A stretch of DNA of 6,545 nt from Lachnospiraceae bacterium (lineage in GTDB: Bacteria; Bacillota; Clostridia; Lachnospirales; Lachnospiraceae): NCBI GenBank assembly GCA_024691145.1, contig JAILNW010000407.1, forward strand, positions 1-6,545, written 5' to 3'. The translations under genes were made by a program, and so were the position numbers. A model generated the notes under the pieces. It made no database searches and was not told the DNA's origin. It worked only from the letters and a program-made list of their open reading frames with translations. Positions 1-4,853 of the stretch are shown one piece after another. Within the stretch, counting starts at the first letter, position 1, and every line of letters starts with the position of its first letter.

Positions 1-847
1 AATCATCATCTTCAAACTGAACATTCTCAACCGAACTATAATCAAGAACGCAGATAAAGAACTGAACAATTATGGCAATTGCACATGATATAATGGCACC
101 AAGCACAATTCCAACTATTCCGATTCCAAGATCAGAATTAAAAGCAGCCACAAGATATGTAAATAAATATAAAATTCCTGCACAGATAATAGCTATCTCA
201 TATGCATGGTCAATATTCCTTGTTCTAATAACGTAAACAAGTATAGTTATAATAAAAAATAATATTACTGATACAAATATAGCCTTATTCTCTGTAAACT
301 TTCTCATTACATATATAAATACCTGAAGCGCTTCTACTTTATTAACTGAATTACTTACACTCTCAACTGATTTAATTGCAAGTATAAAATAATATACTAT
401 AGTTCCACAAATAACAGGTATAACTGCTATTGGTGTACATACAAGACCAAGAATAATTGGCACAAGTACTGGCAATTTAAAAACATAAGCTATAGGCACT
501 GCCAGCATGGCATATGCAAGTTTTGGAACAAATCTCATAAACATAGCATATACAATAATCAATAAAATAGTCAGCATAAATCCTAAAACCGGCGAATATG
601 AAAATACGCATGCAACAGAAACCAGGCATGCCAAAAGAACTGTCAAACTACTTGGAATAAATGTTCCAACAAGCGCAAGCAGTAAAACACTAAGTGCATT
701 CATAAATTCATTACCAAAGCCTAGCTTAACATCTATAACAATAAATGTGATTAATGACATAATAAACTTATAAGCTAATGTACAATACTCCTTATATGAA
801 GAATAAATTCCCCTTACTTTTTCTCTAAAATCCAATAAATAAATCAT
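1..847 (-). CDS. Multi-pass integral membrane protein of unknown function, 3' end cut by window edge
   Basis: An open frame of 282 codons begins at the ATG at 845-847 and has no stop before the left edge, so the C-terminus is missing. A GGAG at 857-860, nine bases upstream, fixes the start. The product is very hydrophobic. Likely membrane segments lie near residues 26-40, 49-64, 67-83, 86-103, 111-123, 126-158 (probably two), 188-206, 215-235 and 241-268. A short polar stretch (about 158-187) separates an N-terminal from a C-terminal membrane block. The visible end is acidic (VENVQFEDDD) and probably starts a cytoplasmic tail. It lies 31 bases after the small membrane protein gene at 879-1259, so the two are probably co-transcribed and may work together. 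I do not recognise a named family and see no catalytic motif. I have a vague memory of similar uncharacterised proteins in Lachnospiraceae, which would need a search. A permease is possible but unsupported. Confidence 0.85.
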   Translation of the reverse strand, partial: MIYLLDFREKVRGIYSSYKEYCTLAYKFIMSLITFIVIDVKLGFGNEFMNALSVLLLALVGTFIPSSLTVLLACLVSVACVFSYSPVLGFMLTILLIIVYAMFMRFVPKLAYAMLAVPIAYVFKLPVLVPIILGLVCTPIAVIPVICGTIVYYFILAIKSVESVSNSVNKVEALQVFIYVMRKFTENKAIFVSVILFFIITILVYVIRTRNIDHAYEIAIICAGILYLFTYLVAAFNSDLGIGIVGIVLGAIISCAIAIIVQFFICVLDYSSVENVQFEDDD

Positions 848-878
848 ATGCTAAAACTCCATTTCCAAAATGTATTGT

Positions 879-1259
879 TTACTTCGAAATATTTTCCAAA
901 TACCTTAACTTCTTATAATATAGTTTAAGTCGTTTCCTTGCATCTTTATATTTATAGTTATAAAACACATAACTTATAAATAAAAAAGCACACAACAAAA
1001 CCGCGTAAATAATTATAACTTTCCTTATTATAAATACATAATTAAGATCCTCATATTCTGTAATAAGTTCTTCGCAATTATATATTGCTAGCATAAAAAT
1101 TATAAGTAAATACGCTACTGTTACATTAACGGCAGTTTTAAGCATGTTGAGTCTGATATAATCATTCTTATAAAACCTGCTTATTATTATATCAGCTTCA
1201 TTATGCTTTTCATATATTGCAAGGTTAGTCATAACCCTAACTTTCTTCTTATTTATCAA
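879..1259 (-). CDS. Small two-helix membrane protein of unknown function
   Basis: The reading frame ends with TAA at 879-881. Counting from an ATG at 1266-1268 it has 129 codons, but that ATG directly abuts the AGGAG at 1269-1273 with no spacer. The fourth codon, TTG at 1257-1259, lies nine bases from the same AGGAG and is the better start (126 residues). A further ATG at 1230-1232 has only a weak ribosome site but begins the more family-like stretch MTNLAIYEKH. In 129-residue numbering, a charged N-terminal cytoplasmic part (14-42) is followed by membrane helices at about 44-63 and 82-103. A short acidic loop (65-76, EELITEYED) joins them, and a strongly basic tail (104-121, rich in K, R and Y) follows. 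The basic ends predict both termini inside. It follows a strong promoter (1297-1325) and precedes the multi-pass membrane gene by 31 bases, suggesting a two-gene unit. No function can be assigned. Confidence 0.82.
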   Translation of the reverse strand: MINKKKVRVMTNLAIYEKHNEADIIISRFYKNDYIRLNMLKTAVNVTVAYLLIIFMLAIYNCEELITEYEDLNYVFIIRKVIIIYAVLLCAFLFISYVFYNYKYKDARKRLKLYYKKLRYLENISK

Positions 1260-1268
1260 CCAAAACAT

Positions 1269-1273
1269 CTCCT
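1269..1273 (-). promoter_or_regulatory. Ribosome binding site that favours a TTG start
   Basis: On the minus strand AGGAG is followed immediately by ATG (spacing 0) and nine bases later by an in-frame TTG at 1257-1259. Zero spacing is not workable for normal initiation, so the site most likely serves the TTG. Confidence 0.6.
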
Positions 1274-1296
1274 ATGTACATTATTTAACACAATAA

Positions 1297-1325
1297 ATTA
1301 TACCATAAAACTCCAATTAATTCAA
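1297..1325 (-). promoter_or_regulatory. Sigma-A-type promoter with extended -10, for the small membrane protein operon
   Basis: On the minus strand TTGAAT (-35, 1320-1325) is separated by exactly 17 bases from a perfect TATAAT (-10, 1297-1302). The bases TGG just before the -10 make a TGN extension. Transcription would begin near 1290, giving a leader of about 30 bases to the TTG start at 1259. The -35 begins within a few bases of the T-run of the preceding terminator, so this is a new transcription unit and not read-through from the SPFH gene. Confidence 0.8.
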
Positions 1326-1329
1326 CACG

Positions 1330-1367
1330 AAAAAAAAGCTTAAACGTCTTTAAACGCTTAAGCTTTT
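1330..1367 (-). terminator. Intrinsic terminator of the NfeD-SPFH operon
   Basis: Arms at 1334-1347 and 1354-1367 form a 14-bp stem around a six-base loop. In the minus-strand RNA every position pairs, with one U-G wobble (1344/1357) that would be an A-C mismatch in plus-strand RNA. The minus-strand transcript ends in eight T (1330-1337), the first four of them in the stem. The SPFH stop codon at 1383 is 15 bases before the stem. The plus side also has a T-rich stretch (1371-1377), but no plus-strand gene needs it. Confidence 0.9.
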
Positions 1368-1382
1368 ATGTTTTTTTATATC

Positions 1383-2336
1383 TTATTTATCAAGTGATCC
1401 AGTTAATCCATTTGCAAGTCCTGCAAGTCCCTGAATCTCAGATGGGATAATAATCTTAGTAGCTTTTCCATCAGCAGCTGCTGCAAATGCTTCAAGACTC
1501 TTTAACTTAATTACCTGATCTGAAGGATTTGCTTCATTAAGGAACTTAATACCTTCTGCACTTGCCTTCTGAACTGCTATAATAGCTTCTGCCTGACCTT
1601 CAGCTTCCTTAATTGCAGCTTCCTTATTAGCTTCTGCCTTTAAGATTGCTGACTGTTTCTCAGCCTCTGCCTGAAGAATCATACTTTCTTTCTTACCTTC
1701 AGAAACTAAGATTGTAGACTTCTTCTCACCTTCTGCAATAAGGATTGCCTCTCTTCTTTCACGCTCTGCCTTCATCTGCTTCTCCATTGCATCCTGGATA
1801 GCTGAAGGAGGGATGATATTCTTAAGCTCAACACGGTTAACTTTGATTCCCCAAGGATCTGTTGCAATATCAAGTGATGATCTCATCTTAGTATTGATTG
1901 TTTCTCTTGATGTAAGAGTTTCATCAAGTTCAAGATCACCGATGATGTTACGAAGTGTAGTTGCAGTTAAATTCTCTATAGCCATAATTGGATTCTCAAC
2001 ACCATAAGCATAAAGCTTAGGATCAGTAATCTGATAGAATACAACTGTATCGATTCTCATTGTAACATTATCCTTTGTGATAACTGGCTGTGGAGCAAAG
2101 TCTACAACCTGCTCTTTAAGAGCAACTCTTCTTGCAACTCTGTCGATAATAGGTACTTTAAAGTGAATACCTACGTCCCAAGTTGCCTGATAACCACCAA
2201 GTCTTTCAACTATAAATGCCTGTGCCTGTGGAACAATCTTTACACAAGTTGATAATAGTACAACTGCTACTATTAACATAAAGATTATAAACCCCATTGA
2301 CTCCCCTGATAACATAACTAAACCTAATAAATTCAT
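1383..2336 (-). CDS. SPFH/Band 7 (stomatin/paraslipin, QmcA-like) membrane scaffold protein
   Basis: The 317-residue product has one N-terminal membrane anchor (about 14-33) and an SPFH domain from about 34 to 190. The domain starts with IVPQAQAFIVERLGGY and ends with the family-typical IPPSAIQDAMEKQMKAERER (175-194). A long charged helix follows, containing five tandem 11-residue repeats (198-252), and then a Gly/Ala-rich tail ending near IIIPSEIQGLAGLANGL. Family members form large oligomeric rings or cages on the membrane that organise microdomains and regulate partner proteases or other membrane proteins; length and layout match paraslipin/QmcA types. The ATG start at 2334-2336 has AGGAGG at 2344-2349 with seven-base spacing. 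It overlaps the NfeD-like stop by four bases (ATGA), implying translational coupling and a joint role. Met14 is a possible alternative start, but its GGGAG is only three bases away. HflK/HflC is less likely because the partner gene is NfeD-like. Confidence 0.95.
   Translation of the reverse strand: MNLLGLVMLSGESMGFIIFMLIVAVVLLSTCVKIVPQAQAFIVERLGGYQATWDVGIHFKVPIIDRVARRVALKEQVVDFAPQPVITKDNVTMRIDTVVFYQITDPKLYAYGVENPIMAIENLTATTLRNIIGDLELDETLTSRETINTKMRSSLDIATDPWGIKVNRVELKNIIPPSAIQDAMEKQMKAERERREAILIAEGEKKSTILVSEGKKESMILQAEAEKQSAILKAEANKEAAIKEAEGQAEAIIAVQKASAEGIKFLNEANPSDQVIKLKSLEAFAAAADGKATKIIIPSEIQGLAGLANGLTGSLDK
1581..1745 (-). repeat. Five tandem 33-base units encoding 11-residue (undecad) repeats
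   Basis: Within the SPFH gene, residues 198-252 divide into five 11-residue units beginning ILIAEG, ILVSEG, ILQAEA, ILKAEA and IKEAEG, each continuing with K/E/Q-rich residues. An 11-residue period with apolar pairs at fixed positions is the known signature of the right-handed or straight helical stalk of SPFH proteins. The units differ at the DNA level, so this is old protein structure and not a recent tandem duplication. Confidence 0.85.
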
Positions 2337-2785
2337 TGTTCTTCCTCCTGTTTATTACTTTTATTTGATAAAATAAGTTTCACACCACTAATATTAACTA
2401 TCTTCGCCTTTGTACCAGCTTCAATAATCATATCATCCTTTAACGCTCTTGCTGTCCACTCCTGTCCATTTACAATCGCTGTACCAGTCATAGCATCATT
2501 ATTAATAGTCTCAATTACCTTTGCATCAAGTCCTATTATACCTTCATAATTGGTTTTTGTTCTCTTTTTGTTAAACACCTTCAACATTGGTGATCTTAAT
2601 ACAACAAGAACTACAATCGAAACCACAAGGAAAATAATAATCTGCCATGTCATATTAGCTCCTGCAAGAGAAGCAAGACCAGCTGCAAAAGCACCAATTG
2701 CAAACCAAACAGATGTAAGACTAAGAGTCGCCATCTCAATAAGTATAAAAATAACACATGCTATAAGCCATCCCATTGACTCCAT
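2333..2785 (-). CDS. NfeD-like membrane protein with C-terminal OB-fold (SPFH partner)
   Basis: The 150-residue product has three membrane helices (about 6-22, 25-42 and 46-64) and a short basic linker (64-78). A soluble beta-rich domain at about 80-139 carries the NfeD OB-fold hallmarks: GLDAKVIETI, a central VNGQEWTAR (105-113) and a C-terminal strand KAKIVNISGVKLIL. It ends in an acidic tail. It is the short NfeD form (as in E. coli YbbJ), lacking the ClpP-like serine protease domain of long NfeD proteins. In this family the OB domain is thought to act with the adjacent stomatin-like protein at the membrane. The ATG start at 2783-2785 has GAGGTGA at 2792-2798 with six-base spacing. Its stop overlaps the SPFH start by four bases, and a promoter lies at 2836-2864. 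The exact cellular role of such pairs (membrane microdomains, envelope stress or quality control) is not settled by the sequence. Confidence 0.93.
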   Translation of the reverse strand: MESMGWLIACVIFILIEMATLSLTSVWFAIGAFAAGLASLAGANMTWQIIIFLVVSIVVLVVLRSPMLKVFNKKRTKTNYEGIIGLDAKVIETINNDAMTGTAIVNGQEWTARALKDDMIIEAGTKAKIVNISGVKLILSNKSNKQEEEQ

Positions 2786-2835
2786 ATATATTCACCTCAC
2801 TCCACAAAATCTCTTTAATACTTCCTGATAACTTA

Positions 2836-2864
2836 ATTGTAAACCATAACAACCAATAATTCAA
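2836..2864 (-). promoter_or_regulatory. Sigma-A-type promoter of the NfeD-SPFH operon
   Basis: On the minus strand TTGAAT (-35, 2859-2864) stands 17 bases from TACAAT (-10, 2836-2841), one mismatch from consensus. Transcription would start near 2829, giving a leader of about 44 bases before the ATG at 2785. The -35 lies in a small palindrome, TCAAAT-TAAA-ATTTGA (2861-2876). The spacer resembles that of the promoter at 1297-1325. Confidence 0.7.
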
Positions 2865-2880
2865 ATTAAAATTTGATTAG

Positions 2881-2901
2881 AAAAAATGTTACTATTCGCA
2901 T
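2881..2901 (-). terminator. Possible transcription end of the ABC-F/hydrolase/methyltransferase operon
   Basis: In minus-strand RNA the 3' half of the element's outer 13-bp stem (2889-2901) is followed after CA by six U (2881-2886). No other terminator is visible after the methyltransferase gene, so the element may end this operon. The stem is AT-rich (5 G-C of 13) and closes a very large loop, so it is not a textbook terminator. Confidence 0.35.
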
Positions 2902-3074
2902 TAAGTATGATATGCATAACATCACGCATGCTCGCATGCAGTGCTGTTATGCATGTTATACGGAACCTGCGAAGCAGGAACTTCACCACACAGTCGTAGT
3001 CACAAGCCGCTTGGCGGCGACATATGCGAAGCATATGGGCTACGACCTGTTTGGGGAAGTTATGCGAATAGTAA
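2889..3074. repeat. Compact multi-branched palindromic element (possible structured RNA or small non-autonomous mobile element)
   Basis: The ends form a perfect 13-bp inverted repeat (2889-2901, TTACTATTCGCAT, with 3062-3074). Inside, three branches meet almost without spacers. Branch 1 is a long imperfect hairpin (2905-2961). Branch 2 is CCTGC-GAA-GCAGG (2966-2978). Branch 3 is a 19-pair stem with two mismatches and one bulge (2979-2999 with 3040-3061). Branch 3 encloses two further perfect hairpins: GCCGC-TTG-GCGGC (3006-3018) and CATATGC-GAA-GCATATG (3021-3037). About 80 percent of the 186 bases pair, and the segment looks richer in G+C than its flanks. It fills the space between the methyltransferase gene and the nfeD-like promoter. 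I do not recognise it as a known RNA class or repeat family. The pairing was done by eye, without energy calculation, so strand and function are open. Confidence 0.8.
2967..2997. repeat. 31-base direct repeat, copy 1 (inside the palindromic element)
   Basis: This segment, from CTGCGAAGCAGG to ACACAGTCGT, is identical over 31 bases to 3096-3126, offset by 129 bases. It contains branch 2 of the element and most of the left arm of branch 3. Confidence 0.95.
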
Positions 3075-3095
3075 TTTAGCTATATTTCTCTGTAA

Positions 3096-3126
3096 CTGCG
3101 AAGCAGGAACTTCACCACACAGTCGT
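3096..3126. repeat. 31-base direct repeat, copy 2 (covers the 3' end of the methyltransferase gene)
   Basis: It is an exact copy of 2967-2997. On the minus strand its first 15 bases supply the final codons ACT GTG TGG and the stop TGA of the methyltransferase. The rest forms a small CTGC-GAA-GCAG hairpin (3096-3106) just after the stop. The match ends inside the coding region, at 3126/3127. Confidence 0.95.
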
Positions 3127-3894
3127 CTGTCTTCTTACTTCATACATTATTACAGCTGCGGACACAGCGGCATTCAGCGATTCCACCTGTCCCGACATAG
3201 GTATCTTTATAAGAACATCTGAAACACCAATAACCTCATCAGATATTCCATTAGCTTCATTCCCAATAACTATAGCTGTTTTATCACTATATTCCGTCCT
3301 TGTATAATCCACTGCACCATCAAGGTAAGCAGAATAAATTGTATATCCTGCCTTTTTATATGTATCATTAATTGCAGTTTTTAAATCATCCTCATAAATA
3401 AATGGAACCCTGTATATGGCTCCCATTGTAGAACGAACCACCTTGGGATTAAACATATCCACTGAAGATTTGCTTAAAATTACAGCATCGAATCCAGCAC
3501 CCTCTGCTGTTCGCATAATGGTGCCAAGATTACCAGGATCTCTTAAATCATCAAGAATTATAATCTTCGACATACCTTTATCTAAAATATCAGATAAACT
3601 ATACTCCGGCTGTTTAACAACAGCTATAATCCCCTGGGGAGTCATAGTTTCACATATTTCCAAGAATATATCATCCTTTACAACCTCATATTCCCTAATA
3701 ATATTCCTATGTAAATCAGACTTCTCCTTAAAAAAACTTTCACTTATATAAGTGGCAACAATCTTATCTGCAGGAATCTCTTCATACATTTTAATTCCTT
3801 CAATAACAAATTCCTTGTATTCATCACGAGTCTTTGATTTTTTCTGTAACTGTTTTATCTTCTTTATCTGTTTATTTGTACTACTTTCTATCAA
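3112..3894 (-). CDS. TrmH/SpoU-family RNA 2'-O-ribose methyltransferase
   Basis: The 260-residue product transfers a methyl group from S-adenosylmethionine to a ribose 2'-OH in RNA, most likely 23S rRNA. An N-terminal substrate-binding domain (about 1-95; KTRDEYKEFVIEGIKM at 21-36) is followed by the SpoU knot domain. Motif 1 is LRDPGNLGTIMRTAEGAGFD (117-136, with Asn122 and Arg128), motif 2 is IVIGNEANGIS (208-218), and motif 3 is IKIPMSGQVESLNAAVSAA (229-247, with Asn241). All catalytic and SAM-site motifs are intact. The start is TTG at 3892-3894, with AAGGGTG at 3902-3908 seven bases away; it overlaps the hydrolase stop in a TTGA. The next Met is residue 36 and would destroy the first domain. 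The last residues TTVW and the stop come from a 31-base repeat, so the native C-terminus was probably altered. The exact modified nucleotide cannot be told; RlmB-like and TsnR-like enzymes share these motifs. Confidence 0.94.
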   Translation of the reverse strand: MIESSTNKQIKKIKQLQKKSKTRDEYKEFVIEGIKMYEEIPADKIVATYISESFFKEKSDLHRNIIREYEVVKDDIFLEICETMTPQGIIAVVKQPEYSLSDILDKGMSKIIILDDLRDPGNLGTIMRTAEGAGFDAVILSKSSVDMFNPKVVRSTMGAIYRVPFIYEDDLKTAINDTYKKAGYTIYSAYLDGAVDYTRTEYSDKTAIVIGNEANGISDEVIGVSDVLIKIPMSGQVESLNAAVSAAVIMYEVRRQTTVW

Positions 3895-4829
3895 TTTTTT
3901 GCACCCTTATTCTCTTCCAATTTGTCAATCCAATTAATTATATCATCAAATACTGTTTCTTTGCAATAATCATTATGAATTTCATGTCTGGCATTAGGAT
4001 AAAGTTTGCAATCAACATTTTTTATTCCGATCTTCTCATATAACTTAACAAGTTCAGTAGTGTACTTGCCATATCCTGCAACAGGATCCTCTTCACCAGC
4101 AATAAAGAAAACAGGAAGATCCTTTGGTATTCTGTTTAAAAGACTTTTATTATTAACACCATTAATAATCTTCATAAAGTTATTATATCCATTAAGAGAA
4201 TAAATATAGTTACATTTTGGATCATTAATATATTTCTCCACAACTCTCTCATCAGAAACTATCCAGTCAAAATCAGTCTTTTTGTTAGTTATTCTTTTGT
4301 TATATCCCTTAAACATCTGGGCTGCCACAAACTTGCTTCTATAATGGTCACCATTAACAATTGATAACAGATTACATAGCACCATTCCAAAGGCAGAAAG
4401 ATAACCTGGCTGATTTCCTGTAGCACAAATAACAGCACCATCTATTCTGTCTCCATACAATGCTATTATATGTCTTAACATAAATGATCCCATGCTGTGG
4501 CCAATAATATAATAAGGAATATCAGGACATTCTCTCTGAGCTATATTCATAAGCTTAACTATATCCTTAAGTAAAACTTTATTGCCTTCTTTTTCACAAA
4601 AATATCCTAGATTATCATCATTTTCGATAGATTCTCCATGGCCTATATGGTCATTTCCCACAACCATAAATCCATTATCACATAGAAATCTCGCTAGTTC
4701 GTCATATCTTCCTATATACTCGTTCATTCCATGAATTATCTGAATAACTCCTCTTATCTCTCCCTGTGGTTTGTACTTAACTGCATGTACTCTTGTTTTT
4801 TCATCAACTGATTCATAGTAAAAATCCAT
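3891..4829 (-). CDS. Alpha/beta hydrolase, lysophospholipase/monoacylglycerol lipase type (serine aminopeptidase S33 fold)
   Basis: The 312-residue soluble protein has the full catalytic set. The HGMNEY oxyanion-side motif is at 33-38, the nucleophile elbow GHSMG at 110-114 (Ser112), the acid in AGEEDPV at Asp248, and the base in NARHEI at His282. The GNDHIGHGES stretch (58-67) is typical of the PldB/monoglyceride lipase group. A lid/cap region spans about 135-225. The family hydrolyses lysophospholipids, monoglycerides or related esters; the real substrate cannot be read from the sequence. No signal peptide is seen, so it should be cytoplasmic. The ATG at 4827-4829 has AAAGGA at 4840-4845 with ten-base spacing. 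It sits 24 bases after the ABC-F gene and overlaps the methyltransferase start by four bases, so it is the middle gene of a probable operon. The fold is certain, the substrate is not. Confidence 0.93.
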   Translation of the reverse strand: MDFYYESVDEKTRVHAVKYKPQGEIRGVIQIIHGMNEYIGRYDELARFLCDNGFMVVGNDHIGHGESIENDDNLGYFCEKEGNKVLLKDIVKLMNIAQRECPDIPYYIIGHSMGSFMLRHIIALYGDRIDGAVICATGNQPGYLSAFGMVLCNLLSIVNGDHYRSKFVAAQMFKGYNKRITNKKTDFDWIVSDERVVEKYINDPKCNYIYSLNGYNNFMKIINGVNNKSLLNRIPKDLPVFFIAGEEDPVAGYGKYTTELVKLYEKIGIKNVDCKLYPNARHEIHNDYCKETVFDDIINWIDKLEENKGAKN

Positions 4830-4853
4830 TAAATCAACATCCTTTCGCCTAAG

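Noticed and set aside
507..773. Plus-strand open frame of 88 codons
   Set aside because: It is the antisense shadow of the multi-pass membrane gene on the minus strand and has no ribosome site.
2979..3061. Integron attC site
   Set aside because: The arms AACTTC/GAAGTT superficially resemble attC ends, but the RYYYAAC/GTTRRRY core pair and the extrahelical-base layout are not met, and there is no cassette or integrase context.
2889..3074. tRNA, T-box or known riboswitch as explanation of the cloverleaf-like fold
   Set aside because: No anticodon arm, T-loop GTTCRA, T-box TGGNACCGCG or other known consensus is present, and the element lies upstream of the nfeD-like promoter, so it is not in that operon's leader.
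2877..3079. TTAG at 2877-2880 and 3076-3079 as a target-site duplication flanking the element
   Set aside because: Four AT-rich bases are too short to support insertion, and they do not exactly abut the terminal inverted repeats.
2967..3126. CRISPR array suggested by a 31-base repeat with a palindromic core
   Set aside because: There are only two copies, the gap between them is 98 bases and itself folds with copy 1, one copy ends inside a gene, and no cas gene is present.
2873..3222. Two overlapping plus-strand open frames (68 and 93 codons) across the palindromic element
   Set aside because: Both read through the inverted repeats and, in one case, the antisense of the methyltransferase. 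Neither has a ribosome site or a protein-like composition.
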